A stretch of DNA of 64,000 nt, taken from contig CAKRMH010000016.1 in NCBI GenBank assembly GCA_934364805.1, positions 1 to 64,000 on the forward strand. Direction: 5' to 3'. The position numbers and the translations under genes were made by a program. Under the pieces are notes generated by a model. That model saw nothing but the letters and a program-made list of their open reading frames with translations. It was not told the DNA's origin and made no database searches. The stretch is from an uncultured Lachnospiraceae bacterium (lineage in GTDB: Bacteria; Bacillota; Clostridia; Lachnospirales; Lachnospiraceae). Positions 8,845 to 17,747 of the stretch are shown here, piece after piece (the stretch's first letter is position 1; each line of letters opens with the position of its first letter).

Positions 8845-9741
8845 CTACTTATTAGCGCTGTCTGCATCGATGACTGACTGGATCTGCTTCATCAGTGCAT
8901 CATAGTTGTCCTGATTATCGATGCCACCGAGCATCGGATCACCTACGATATTGCCATTTCTGTCAACGAGTATCGTTGTAGGAAATGCCATGATTTCTGA
9001 GGCATATTTACCTGCTGCAGAAGAAGAGTCAATGGAGAGATTGCGGTATTTGGCTCCCTGGCTCTCGAGGATGGAGGCAGCTTCTTTGATCGCAGTCTCG
9101 TTTCCATCAAAGGTTTCCGTGTTGATGCCGACGACTTCTCCGCCCATTGACCGGATCGCATCGTTTAATTCGTTAAGTTTGGATAATTCAGCGACACAAG
9201 GCTTGCAGCCGGTGAACCAGAAATTGACAACGGTTACCGCATTATTGGAAAACAGGCTGTCATCCACCTTATTGCCGTCAAAATCCTCACCAGAAAAATC
9301 CTTGAATACAGAGGTGGAGCTGGAACTGTCTGTCTGGCTGTTGTTGTCCGGTGATGCGTTTTCAAGCTCTGCAATCTGTTCTTCGATTTTTCGTATGGTT
9401 TCAATATCATCCGTGAGTGTTTTCAGTTCATCCTCTGTAAAAGAAGTCTTGTTTGATTCTACGGTATCCGCAAGATAATCTGCATAATTTCCATTTGGAT
9501 CGGCAGCACTTTTATTCATCATGCCAAACACCTTATTCCATACATCAGCATGATCAGCAAAAATCTGGTTTTCCTGCTGATATAGATCATCAAGGCTGGA
9601 GTCTGAGCTGTCAGCGGCATTCGTGCCGGCCTCCGTCTGTGTAGTTTTGGAATCGTCGGCAGCAGCCTGTTTTCCGCCGCATGCGGTAAGTGATAATGCT
9701 GCGCAGAGTGTAAGAATAGAAATAAGTGATAATTTTTTCAT
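8845..9741 (-). CDS. TlpA-like thioredoxin-fold lipoprotein
   Basis: 298 residues. Lipobox LTACGG with lipidated Cys21 puts it on the outer face of the membrane. Residues about 30-140 are a Ser/Asp/Thr-rich, helical spacer; the C-terminal half is a TlpA/ResA-type thioredoxin domain with FTGCKPC (Cys179, Cys182) and a cis-Pro-like AFPTT. It likely reduces disulfides or accepts electrons outside the cell. It is the last gene of a three-gene minus-strand operon with a polyferredoxin and a small CXXC membrane protein, which could feed it electrons from the cytoplasm. ATG is preceded by AAGGAGAC. The natural substrate is unknown. Confidence 0.85.
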   Translation of the reverse strand: MKKLSLISILTLCAALSLTACGGKQAAADDSKTTQTEAGTNAADSSDSSLDDLYQQENQIFADHADVWNKVFGMMNKSAADPNGNYADYLADTVESNKTSFTEDELKTLTDDIETIRKIEEQIAELENASPDNNSQTDSSSSTSVFKDFSGEDFDGNKVDDSLFSNNAVTVVNFWFTGCKPCVAELSKLNELNDAIRSMGGEVVGINTETFDGNETAIKEAASILESQGAKYRNLSIDSSSAAGKYASEIMAFPTTILVDRNGNIVGDPMLGGIDNQDNYDALMKQIQSVIDADSANK

Positions 9742-9782
9742 GAGTTTTGTCTCCTTAATATAAAAGTAATCAGGTTAAATAG

Positions 9783-10679
9783 TTACCGGTTGTCCTTATT
9801 TTGACGTGGTCTGCCCATAAACTGATAGTGCACGGCATCTTTAGGACAGGCCTTTATACAGGCACCGCAGCGTATGCATTCAGGGTGATCCGGGGTCTGG
9901 CATACATCTACATCCATCTTACATGCCTTTGCGCATTGACCACATCCGACGCATTTGCTGCTGTCAACGGAAATCTTGAGCAGGCTGACCTTATTAAATA
10001 ATGAGTAGATCGCCCCAAGAGGACAGATCCATTTACAGAAAGGTCTGTAAAATAAGATGCTTAGAACGACCACGGAAATTAAAATAATACATTTAAAGGA
10101 AAAAAGTTTTCCAAGCGCCGAGCGGATAGCTGCATTTCCAATAGAAAGCGGTATAGCACCCTCCAGAACACCCTGTGGACAGATATATTTACAGAAGAAC
10201 GGGTCTCCCATTCCGATGGAGTTCGTTACAAGCATCGGCAGAAGTATAACGAAAACAATAAGAATGATATATTTCAGGTATCTGAGCGGTTTCAGTCTGG
10301 CCGTGGAAAATTTCTTTCCGGGGATTTTGTGGAGTAAATCCTGAAACCATCCGAATGGGCACAAAAACCCACATATAAATCTGCCAAGAGTCACACCGAG
10401 TAGAATAAAAAACCCGGTTATGTAGTATGAAAACTTAAACCTGGATGATCCGACAACGGCCTGAAAAGCGCCGATTGGACATGCTCCTGTCGCAGCAGGG
10501 CAGGAATAGCAGTTTAGTCCAGGCACACATACGGTTTTCGCATTGCCCTGATATATCTTACCTTTCCACAAATTGGGAATATGAATATTGGTCAGCAGTG
10601 TTGCCGCAGCCTGTATCCACCCACGTAATCCCACAGTTCTTTTTGATCGTGATTTCTTTTTCTTATCCAATTCCGACAC
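9783..10679 (-). CDS. Membrane polyferredoxin, NapH/YccM-type 4Fe-4S protein
   Basis: 298 residues with about four to five membrane helices, membrane-associated cysteine motifs (CYSCPAATGACP, CGFLCPFGW, CKYICPQG, CKWICPLG) and a C-terminal two-cluster ferredoxin domain (CVGCGQCAKAC, CIRCGACIKACP). NapH/RdxA-like proteins carry electrons across the membrane. The GTG start is chosen because GGAG lies four bases upstream, inside the end of the previous gene, with a 17-bp overlap. Position between the small CXXC protein and the extracytoplasmic thioredoxin suggests it passes electrons outward to the lipoprotein. Electron donor is unknown. Confidence 0.85.
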   Translation of the reverse strand: MSELDKKKKSRSKRTVGLRGWIQAAATLLTNIHIPNLWKGKIYQGNAKTVCVPGLNCYSCPAATGACPIGAFQAVVGSSRFKFSYYITGFFILLGVTLGRFICGFLCPFGWFQDLLHKIPGKKFSTARLKPLRYLKYIILIVFVILLPMLVTNSIGMGDPFFCKYICPQGVLEGAIPLSIGNAAIRSALGKLFSFKCIILISVVVLSILFYRPFCKWICPLGAIYSLFNKVSLLKISVDSSKCVGCGQCAKACKMDVDVCQTPDHPECIRCGACIKACPKDAVHYQFMGRPRQNKDNR

Positions 10680-10806
10680 ACTCCAGACATAATTTTACTG
10701 CTTTCGCAAGCACAGTAGCTGCTTCACCTCTGACCGCACCATAGATTATCATGGTTATACCAAGGGTAAGCAGAACAATTTGACATGTTTTTTGGTATTT
10801 CACCAT
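10663..10806 (-). CDS. Small CXXC membrane protein, CD1871A family
   Basis: 47 residues starting at ATG 10804-10806 behind AAAAAGGAG; a longer upstream reading is possible but lacks such a site. One membrane helix (about 8-28) followed by a short amphipathic tail ending VKLCLECVGIG with a CXXC pair. I recognise it as the CD1871A-type family named after a Clostridioides difficile gene, which usually sits beside this class of 4Fe-4S protein. It probably works with its two operon partners in transmembrane redox transfer. Translation is coupled to the next gene by overlap. Confidence 0.75.
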   Translation of the reverse strand: MVKYQKTCQIVLLTLGITMIIYGAVRGEAATVLAKAVKLCLECVGIG

Positions 10807-10900
10807 ATTGTTGCTCCTTTTTTGTTGTATTATTGACCAGCTGACTTTGGTATTATACAATACACGATGTAAAATTATTGTTAAGAAGCAGGGGGAAATT

Positions 10901-11581
10901 TTGAGATTATTAATTGTTGAGGATGAGAAGCAGATCTGTGATATGGTTGCAAAAAGTCTGTATGCTGCAGGATATGAGGTGGATACCTGTTATGATGGGG
11001 AAGAAGCGCTTGAATGCATATTGGCAGAGAATTATGATCTGATCGTTCTGGATCTGAACCTGCCTGGCATGGATGGGATGGAGATCCTTAAGGAACTTAG
11101 GCAGTACAATGATGAGACAAAGGTTCTGATATTATCTGCAAGAGGTCAGATCGCAGATAAAGTGGAAGGACTGGATGCAGGAGCGAATGATTACATGGAA
11201 AAACCATTTCATCTGCAGGAGCTGGAGGCTCGCATCAGAAGTCTGACAAGAAGGAAATTTGTGCAGAAGGATGTATGTCTGGAATGTGGAGAAATAAAAT
11301 TTGATACGATTAAACGTGAGGCATATGCAAATGGAGCACCTGTTCCACTGACAAGAAAAGAAAATGGTATCCTGGAATATTTACTTATCAATCTGGGAAG
11401 ACCCATAAGCCAGGAGGAATTGATCGAACATGTGTGGGATGCTTCGGCAGACAGCTTTAGCGGGTCGATCAGGGTACATATGTCGTCGCTTAGAAAAAAG
11501 CTTAAGGCACAGCTGGGCTATGATCCCATTTTGAACAAGGTGGGAGAGGGCTATAAAATAAGAGAGGAGTCGGATGGATGA
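10901..11581 (+). CDS. OmpR-family response regulator
   Basis: 226 residues. Receiver with E7-D8 and phosphoacceptor Asp51 (IVLDLNLPGMDG), Lys in EKPF, then a winged-helix OmpR DNA-binding domain (about 125-222) ending VGEGYKI. The TTG start at 10901 is chosen: AGGGGG precedes it and the protein then begins directly with the receiver strand LRLLIVEDE; an upstream in-frame extension has no homology features. Divergent from the redox operon, with about 95 bp between, so control of that operon is plausible. The following kinase gene overlaps by 4 bp. Confidence 0.88.
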   Translation: MRLLIVEDEKQICDMVAKSLYAAGYEVDTCYDGEEALECILAENYDLIVLDLNLPGMDGMEILKELRQYNDETKVLILSARGQIADKVEGLDAGANDYMEKPFHLQELEARIRSLTRRKFVQKDVCLECGEIKFDTIKREAYANGAPVPLTRKENGILEYLLINLGRPISQEELIEHVWDASADSFSGSIRVHMSSLRKKLKAQLGYDPILNKVGEGYKIREESDG

Positions 11582-12738
11582 GAAGAATGTCGCTTCAGTG
11601 GAGGCTTACATGTATCACAACATTGTGTATTGCCATTATATGTGGATGCCTGACCATGTTTGTCTATAAAAACGGTGTGTATTATATTGATTCCCTGCAG
11701 GATGCTGTAGAGTCTCAGGGAGACGATAATGAGAATGGATCTGATGAAATATATATCAGTATCCCGGATGATCAGTGGGAGGAGTTTACGAATGAGTTTT
11801 CAGTCCAGGTGTACAATAATAAGGCTGACTACAAACGAAACAGTCTGATCATTTCTGCTTTACTGGCTCTTTTCGGAGGAGTTGCGGCTTATTTTATAAG
11901 TGGGCATGCACTCAGACCGATCAGGGAGTTTTCCGATAAAATTGAAGAGGTACAGGCTCAAAACCTGGCGGATTCACGAATCGAGGAAAATCATGTGAAA
12001 GAATTGAACCAGCTTAGCATTTCATATAATAAGATGCTTGAACGTCTGTCGGGAGCATTTGAGATACAGAGACAGTTTACGGCAAATGCAGCACATGAAC
12101 TCCGCACACCGTTAGCATTAATGCAGGTGCAGCTTGATTTATACAATTCTTCCGGACATCCTGGGAATGATGCTGATACCTTACAGACAATAAAAATGGT
12201 TACGGAACAGAATGACAAACTAAACAGGATGGTAAAGACACTTCTTGACATGAGTGAGCTCCAGACGGTAGGAAGAGATGACAAAATTATAATGGATGCC
12301 ATTGTGGAAGAAGTTTTGGCAGATCTGGAGCCGCTTGCGCAGGAAAAGAAGATAAAGCTGATTGGAAAATGCGATGCTGTAACTATGACAGGAAGTGATA
12401 TCCTGATTTACAGGCTGGTATACAATCTGGTTGAAAATGCCATCAAATATAATCATCCAGGCGGACTCGTTACAGTAACCGCATACCAGAAAGAAAAGCA
12501 CCTTTACCTGTCGGTGGAGGATACGGGAAGTGGAATTCCGCAGGAGCTTAGGGAGAGGGTGTTTGAGCCGTTCTTTCGTGTGGATAAATCCAGAAGCCGT
12601 GAGCTTGGCGGTGTAGGGCTTGGACTTGCGTTTGTCCGTGAAATTGTAGGAGTGCATGAGGGCAGTATTACCGTTCAATCAAACCCGGCTGGCGGAACGA
12701 TTTTTGAGGTGATTTTCCCGCAGCATTCCGTTTTATAA
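11578..12738 (+). CDS. Sensor histidine kinase (HisKA/HATPase_c)
   Basis: 386 residues. Membrane helices at about 12-33 and 88-108 enclose a small, acidic extracytoplasmic segment of about 55 residues. A HAMP-like linker is followed by HisKA with His173 in AAHELRTP, and HATPase_c with N box NLVENAIKYN, G1 DTGSGIP, and G2 GVGLGLAFV. ATG overlaps the regulator's TGA (ATGA), so the pair is translationally coupled. Given its divergent neighbours it may sense extracellular redox state or cell-envelope damage; that is inference only. Confidence 0.88.
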   Translation: MRRMSLQWRLTCITTLCIAIICGCLTMFVYKNGVYYIDSLQDAVESQGDDNENGSDEIYISIPDDQWEEFTNEFSVQVYNNKADYKRNSLIISALLALFGGVAAYFISGHALRPIREFSDKIEEVQAQNLADSRIEENHVKELNQLSISYNKMLERLSGAFEIQRQFTANAAHELRTPLALMQVQLDLYNSSGHPGNDADTLQTIKMVTEQNDKLNRMVKTLLDMSELQTVGRDDKIIMDAIVEEVLADLEPLAQEKKIKLIGKCDAVTMTGSDILIYRLVYNLVENAIKYNHPGGLVTVTAYQKEKHLYLSVEDTGSGIPQELRERVFEPFFRVDKSRSRELGGVGLGLAFVREIVGVHEGSITVQSNPAGGTIFEVIFPQHSVL

Positions 12739-12800
12739 ATGACATCACAGAGTAAAAGTATTCATTTTCATGTTTGCAAAAGAAGAAGGAGGCCGCCCTT

Positions 12801-13439
12801 ATGAAACATAAACTGAATCCTGGTTTATCCTCCAGTGACTGGAAAGAATTTTGTGGCCGTTTTCACTTTTCGGCGGATGAGATGCCGGGCATTCGGGCAA
12901 TTTATACGGCGCTTTTTCCACTGATAGAAGCCTATGCGTATTATTCCCTGGATCAGGATCTGGATGAAGTCGGCCTTGCGCATTATGCCTATGGCTTTGT
13001 GACGCTTGGGAATGGGACGGACGAACTGGCAGAGTTATATCTGGATCATGAACAGATTCAGGAGGCCTATATTGTGGACTGCATCAGCCTTATGCTCCTG
13101 TCGAAGGCATACGAAGAGTTTGCGCAGGTGGTAGAAGCGCAAAGTGGTTTATATCTGAAAGAATTATCTTTTCTGGGGGATACCTATTCACTTGAGCTGC
13201 TTCCACAGATTTATGAGCGTCTTGCACCGGATGCGATCCAGCTTACTGGGGGTCAGATGCTCCGCCCTCTGAAAACAGCAGCAATGATCCTGCATCTGGA
13301 TACAAAAATACATGCAGATCTCAGACAATTATGTAATACATGCGAAAACTGCAGAAATTTTTCCTGCCCATCCAGAAAGTCCCCAGCTCGGTCTCTGCCA
13401 CACACCTATGGTGCTATGCAGATATTTCATATTAAATAA
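12801..13439 (+). CDS. Free-standing B12-dependent methionine synthase activation-domain protein
   Basis: 212 residues starting at ATG 12801 behind AAGGAGG; an upstream TTG is weaker. The pattern of a short strand-rich core (AYGFVTLGNGTDELAELY), a long helix of small residues and a late GLYLKELSFLGDTYSLELL to LTGGQMLRPLKTAAMIL segment resembles the activation region of MetH, which binds S-adenosylmethionine during reductive remethylation of oxidised cobalamin. Many Firmicutes carry this as a separate protein working with a truncated MetH. The C-terminus has a Cys cluster (CNTCENCRNFSC) that could bind metal or iron-sulfur. No methionine synthase gene is in the window. Moderate certainty. Confidence 0.6.
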   Translation: MKHKLNPGLSSSDWKEFCGRFHFSADEMPGIRAIYTALFPLIEAYAYYSLDQDLDEVGLAHYAYGFVTLGNGTDELAELYLDHEQIQEAYIVDCISLMLLSKAYEEFAQVVEAQSGLYLKELSFLGDTYSLELLPQIYERLAPDAIQLTGGQMLRPLKTAAMILHLDTKIHADLRQLCNTCENCRNFSCPSRKSPARSLPHTYGAMQIFHIK

Positions 13440-13494
13440 ATACAACAAAAGAGAAGTTTATTTAATGAGCATCGTCACCAAAACGCAATATACA

Positions 13495-13530
13495 TTCGCA
13501 AAATATCAAAACAAATTGATATTTTGCGAA
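13495..13530. promoter_or_regulatory. Perfect 15-bp inverted repeat, likely operator
   Basis: TTCGCAAAATATCAA (13495-13509) and its exact complement (13516-13530) around a 6-base AACAAA spacer, 62 bp before the HTH-AAA gene. No T tract follows, so it is not a terminator. It lies in a 150-bp gene-free stretch and probably binds a dimeric regulator. Confidence 0.6.
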
Positions 13531-13591
13531 TTATAACATATAATTTGCATAAAGAGAAATGAGATATTGTGAATGACTGGAGATAGTTTAA

Positions 13592-15454
13592 ATGAAAACC
13601 TGTAAAGAAAAAGCTATGGAATGGGGCGTTTCTCCTCGTTCAGTAAATGATATGTGCAAAAAAGGAAAAATTCAGGGGGCGACAAAAGAGAAAGGTTCCT
13701 GGAAGATTCCGGACGATGCCAGGAAACCTGTAGATAGAAGGATATCATCTGGAAAATATATCAAAAAGAAGGCAGGAACAGATTTAAAATCATTACCAAT
13801 TGGTATTTCAGATTATGTACGTGCGCAGTCAGAGTACTATTATGTCGATAAGACATTATTAATCAAAGAGTTTTTGGATCAGAAGCCACTGGTATCATTG
13901 TTTACAAGACCAAGGAGATTCGGAAAAACCTTAAATATGGATATGCTCAGAGTATTTTTTGAAATATCAGATGAAGATACCAGTAAGTATTTTACCGATA
14001 AGGCTATTTGGAAATGTGGTGATAAGTATTGTTCACATCAAGGTAAATACCCAGTTGTATTTCTTACCTTTAAAGATGTGAAGTTTGATACATGGGAAGC
14101 AACAATAGACAAGATTCGCGGACTTTTGCAGGAAGAATATGGAAGACACCAGGAGCTGGCAAATAGTGATAAATTATCACAGTACGAAAAGGATTATTTT
14201 GTAAAGATTCTGAATGGTACTGCAAATGAGGTTGAACTTACTTCTGCACTTGAGAGGTTGTCAAAGATGCTTGCTGCTCATTATGACAAGGCTTCAATTA
14301 TTATTATTGATGAATATGATACTCCGATTCAGGAAGGATACGCAAAAGATTTCTATGATGAAATTATAGGTTTTATGAGAAACTTCTTTTCGGGAGCATT
14401 TAAGGACAACAGGAATCTTTCATATGGTTTTCTAACTGGGATTCTTCGAATCGCACAGGAAAGTATTTTCAGCGGACTTAATAATTTGACAGTGAATTCT
14501 GTAATGGACGAGGAGTATGATAGTTTTTTTGGGTTTACCAGTGATGAGGTAAAAGAAATGCTTGAATACTATGGAATGACAGATAAGGAAAGCGAACTGA
14601 AGGATTGGTATGATGGTTACTTATTTGGAGCAGAGGAAATTTATAATCCATGGTCGGTTATCAATTATATTTCAAAAGGAGGTATTCCTCAGGCCTATTG
14701 GGTAAACACTGGAAAAAACGAAATTCTTGAGGATGTACTGAAAACTGCTACCGATGATATAACGGAAAGACTTTATTCACTTTTGCAGGGAGAAAGGGTA
14801 ATTGCAAGAATTGATCAAAACGTCGTATACAGATCGCTTGCAGAGGATCCAGCTAATATTTACAGTTTGTTGTTAGTGGCGGGATATTTGAAAACGCCAA
14901 AGAAAGAACTGCAGGCAGATGGTTCATATCTGTGTGAGGTTTCGATTCCTAATAGAGAAATTGCAGCCGTCTATAAGGGTGAAATTTTGTCGCATTTATT
15001 GCAGACTGGGGCTATTACGAGAACTACTGCCAATAAAATAGCTGAAAGTCTTTATATAAATGATTACAAGAAGTTACAAGGTGCGATAGCAGAATACATG
15101 GATAAATCTATTAGTTTTTATGATGCCGGAGCAGAGGCTTTTTATCATGGATTAGTTCTTGGATTGATTGCATTAATGGATAATCAGTATAAAATTAAAT
15201 CAAACCGGGAATCAGGTGATGGAAGATATGATATTTGTTTAATTCCAAGAGCAGACAGATATCCTGGAATTATTATGGAATTGAAATGGAAAAAGAACTT
15301 AAGTGATGAGTTGCTTGAAGAGCTTGCGGATGAAGCATTATCTCAAATCAATGTGATGAGATATGATTCGGAAATGAAAAAAGACGGAATTCATGACATT
15401 TTGAAATTAGGGATAGCTTTTTCAGGGAAAAAGGTAAGTGTAAGAACAGAATAA
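13592..15454 (+). CDS. HTH plus AAA-ATPase-like plus PD-(D/E)XK nuclease protein
   Basis: 620 residues. N-terminal excisionase/MerR-like helix-turn-helix (about 1-45), then the AAA-ATPase_like domain (about 65-290) with Walker A TRPRRFGKT and Walker B IIIIDEYDTP, and a C-terminal PDDEXK_9 nuclease-like domain (about 500-610) with GRYDICL and MELKWKK, giving the D and E-x-K residues. This DUF1703-type family is abundant in gut anaerobes and has no established function; a mobile-element or defence link is often suspected. A 29-bp copy of its 3' end is found again at 23927-23955. More AT-rich than the genes to its left. Confidence 0.82.
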   Translation: MKTCKEKAMEWGVSPRSVNDMCKKGKIQGATKEKGSWKIPDDARKPVDRRISSGKYIKKKAGTDLKSLPIGISDYVRAQSEYYYVDKTLLIKEFLDQKPLVSLFTRPRRFGKTLNMDMLRVFFEISDEDTSKYFTDKAIWKCGDKYCSHQGKYPVVFLTFKDVKFDTWEATIDKIRGLLQEEYGRHQELANSDKLSQYEKDYFVKILNGTANEVELTSALERLSKMLAAHYDKASIIIIDEYDTPIQEGYAKDFYDEIIGFMRNFFSGAFKDNRNLSYGFLTGILRIAQESIFSGLNNLTVNSVMDEEYDSFFGFTSDEVKEMLEYYGMTDKESELKDWYDGYLFGAEEIYNPWSVINYISKGGIPQAYWVNTGKNEILEDVLKTATDDITERLYSLLQGERVIARIDQNVVYRSLAEDPANIYSLLLVAGYLKTPKKELQADGSYLCEVSIPNREIAAVYKGEILSHLLQTGAITRTTANKIAESLYINDYKKLQGAIAEYMDKSISFYDAGAEAFYHGLVLGLIALMDNQYKIKSNRESGDGRYDICLIPRADRYPGIIMELKWKKNLSDELLEELADEALSQINVMRYDSEMKKDGIHDILKLGIAFSGKKVSVRTE

Positions 15455-15476
15455 GATAAAGAGGAGTTGCAGAGTA

Positions 15477-16067
15477 ATGGATAAGTATCCTAAGCGTGTT
15501 TCAAAAATTTTTGAGCGCAATATCAGGCAGATCAATCGCATCGTAGCAAACATTATAGCAATATGCTCGGTGGTGATTCTGCTGATGACTTTTTTGTCTG
15601 TAACAGGATTTTTTGAATTTGGGACAAGTTATACGTATTTCGTTATCATTGTTGGTCTGCCGGAAGTATTGTACGGGGTGTATACAAGAAATCATCTTTT
15701 TCTGTCCTATGCTGCGTACTTTACATTTGAGTATATTGTTGTGACTTCGATACTGTATTGTCTGGTAAAACGCGTGAACCGTCTGATACAGGATGTGACC
15801 AGATGAATGATTCGCTTGAACCCATCAAACAAACGAAAGGTTCGCATTCTGCTGTTGCAAGGGAACATATGGACAACACGGACAGTTATTCCGAATGGAT
15901 ATAGTATTCATATGATCATATTGTCATCCGGGAATCTGCGCCAGATCTTTTTAAATATTTATGTAAACTGTATTAAGTACAATCGTCCAGGTGGGAAAAT
16001 TACCACAATTGTGGACGCATGGAAACAACAGGATGACATGTGCATTTATCAATGGACGATTACGTGA
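15477..16067 (+). pseudogene. Decayed sensor histidine kinase (membrane part plus ATPase fragment)
   Basis: The first part (15477-15806) encodes 109 residues with two to three membrane helices (about 21-45, 48-66, 78-98). After a stop, a different frame holds NLRQIFLNIY, NCIKYNRPGGKI and CIYQWTIT, which is the N-box region of a HATPase_c domain typical of Lachnospiraceae hybrid kinases, ending just before where DTG should come. The HisKA region and the rest of the ATPase are missing, so internal deletion and truncation are likely. The 109-residue membrane piece could still be translated, since AGAGGAGTTG precedes it. Confidence 0.6.
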
Positions 16068-16089
16068 AATACATAACTTTAAAAATTTA

Positions 16090-16118
16090 TTGACAATAAA
16101 ATAAAGGTAATCTATAAT
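16090..16118 (+). promoter_or_regulatory. Consensus sigma-A promoter of purine operon
   Basis: TTGACA (16090-16095), 17-bp spacer, TATAAT (16113-16118). The hairpin leader begins only six bases downstream, near the predicted transcription start. An ATGTGCAT motif lies at 16038-16045, matching motifs before the other two ureide promoters. Confidence 0.85.
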
Positions 16119-16123
16119 AATGG

Positions 16124-16173
16124 AAACGACAAAGATGTCGAGGCGAACTCGAATATCTTTGTCGTTTTTTTAT
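16124..16173 (+). terminator. Leader hairpin with T tract (attenuator) before NCS2 permease
   Basis: AAACGACAAAGAT (16124-16136) pairs perfectly with ATCTTTGTCGTTT (16155-16167), with an inner TCGAG/CTCGA stem closing a GCGAA loop, then a T run. It covers the first 45 or so bases of the transcript, so RNA synthesis should stop early unless this is prevented. No purine aptamer was recognised around it. Confidence 0.7.
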
Positions 16174-16277
16174 CCTCAAATGAGGAGTCGCGGGGTGCGC
16201 ACCCGCGAAATATTTATCCGGATAAAAATTTCATGGAGGTGAACGCACGAGTAGTTGTTGAAAGGAGAAAAGTGAAT

Positions 16278-17606
16278 ATGAGAAATACATCAAAATATGA
16301 TGTAGATGGAGTTCCAACGTTAAAAGAAGCTTTGCCATTGGGATTTCAACATACATTAGCAATGATTGTGAGTAATATGCTACCAGGTGTTTTAATCGCG
16401 GGCATATTAGGTTACACAGGGAATAAGGCAGCAAATTTTGTTCAGTGTATGATGTTAAGTGCAGCAATCGGGACATTACTGCAGTTGTATACTGTTAAGA
16501 TCTTTAAAGGCGTGAGAACAGGATCTGGATTGCCTATTGTAATGGGAATGAATTATGTATTCCTTGGAGTATATCTGTCGGCTAGTTCCAGTTTTGGAAT
16601 GAATGCTTTGATGGGAGCGATTGTTGTTGGTGGTGGTTTTATGGTATTTTTAGGATTTTTTATTCAGAAAATACTAAAATATTTTACACCGACAGTAACA
16701 GCTGTTGTGATTCTTGCATTGGCGTGTGACTTGATAAAGGTTGCAATGAGAAATATAGGTGGTGGAACAAGTTCAGATACCTATGGATCAAGCATAAACT
16801 TTTTCTTTGGATTGGGAACAGCGCTTTTGATTGTTCTGTTGGGATATTTCGGAAAAGGATTTGTAAAAGAGTTATCCATATTGATTGGAATGATTGTAGC
16901 ATATATTGTTGCAATTTTTGCGGGACTTGTGGATTTTTCAAGTGTAGCAGAAGCAAGCTGGATTGCAATTCCAAAGCCATTTGCATTTGGAGCGTTGGAA
17001 TTTAATCCTAGTGTGATTATCATGGTCATTCTGCTTTATATTATTGCGGTAGCAGATTATCTGGGTGCTACAACAGTATGTACCAATGGAGCGTTTGGCA
17101 GAGATGTCACAGACAAAGAAGTATCTTCGCTTGTCGTTGGAGTTGGGCTTAGTTCAGTAGTGTCTGCTATTTTTAATGGTATGCCGGTTGGAGTATATTC
17201 GCAGAACTGTGCGATGGTTGCGATGAATAAAGTTGTCAGCAGATTTGTAATTGCAATGAGTACAGTTGCCTTGTTTTTGGGTGGTTTTTCACCGAAGATT
17301 GGAGCCATTTTCCAGACTATTCCAAATTGCGTACTTGGCGGAGCAACGTTGGTAATTTTTTCACAGATTTTTACATCTGGTATTTCCATCGTTAAAATGA
17401 ACAATCTCAGCAAAGATCAGCTGACAATTGTTGGTGTTGCAAGTGCTTTTGGCATTGGTTACAGTTATGCACCAGAAGTAATTGAGAATCTTCCATCAAT
17501 GGCACAGACAATTTTAAGTGGTTCAAATGTCGTTATTGGATGTATTATTGCATTAGTATTACAGGGACTATTTAGTCTGAAAAAACAAAAAGAAACAGAA
17601 GAATAA
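16278..17606 (+). CDS. NCS2-family xanthine/uracil/urate-type permease
   Basis: 442 residues with about 12-14 membrane segments. The NCS2 signature region is visible as YSQNCAMVAMNKVVSR. Start ATG 16278 follows AAAGGAGAAAAG; a longer in-frame start upstream would fall in the leader. NCS2 carriers move purine or pyrimidine bases with protons or sodium; the substrate here is inferred to be a purine base or urate from the adjacent amidohydrolase and nucleoside ABC importer. First gene after the attenuated promoter at 16090. Confidence 0.82.
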   Translation: MRNTSKYDVDGVPTLKEALPLGFQHTLAMIVSNMLPGVLIAGILGYTGNKAANFVQCMMLSAAIGTLLQLYTVKIFKGVRTGSGLPIVMGMNYVFLGVYLSASSSFGMNALMGAIVVGGGFMVFLGFFIQKILKYFTPTVTAVVILALACDLIKVAMRNIGGGTSSDTYGSSINFFFGLGTALLIVLLGYFGKGFVKELSILIGMIVAYIVAIFAGLVDFSSVAEASWIAIPKPFAFGALEFNPSVIIMVILLYIIAVADYLGATTVCTNGAFGRDVTDKEVSSLVVGVGLSSVVSAIFNGMPVGVYSQNCAMVAMNKVVSRFVIAMSTVALFLGGFSPKIGAIFQTIPNCVLGGATLVIFSQIFTSGISIVKMNNLSKDQLTIVGVASAFGIGYSYAPEVIENLPSMAQTILSGSNVVIGCIIALVLQGLFSLKKQKETEE

Positions 17607-17679
17607 AACAGAATATAAAACATGTTGCAGTTGCGGTCATATCCTGCATAACAAAACCGAGTGGTTAAGTTGATGGGAT

Positions 17680-17721
17680 AGATGGCAATTTTTTTATATC
17701 CAAAATTGGGCGATGCCATCT
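17680..17721 (+). promoter_or_regulatory. Short intercistronic hairpin
   Basis: AGATGGCA (17680-17687) can pair with TGCCATCT (17714-17721); an alternative inner stem CAATTTT/AAAATTG competes. It lies between the permease and the amidohydrolase ribosome site. May affect mRNA processing or weak termination; no riboswitch fold recognised. Confidence 0.35.
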
Positions 17722-17747
17722 TCCATTGAACACCAGGGAGGATAATA

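Noticed and set aside
8921..9478. 185-codon plus-strand frame over the TlpA-like gene
   Set aside because: It is antisense to a well-supported lipoprotein gene and has no domain or ribosome site.
16085..16277. Purine (guanine/xanthine) riboswitch before the NCS2 permease
   Set aside because: Only a simple hairpin with T tract is present and it starts at the transcription start; no three-way-junction aptamer or its conserved core could be traced.
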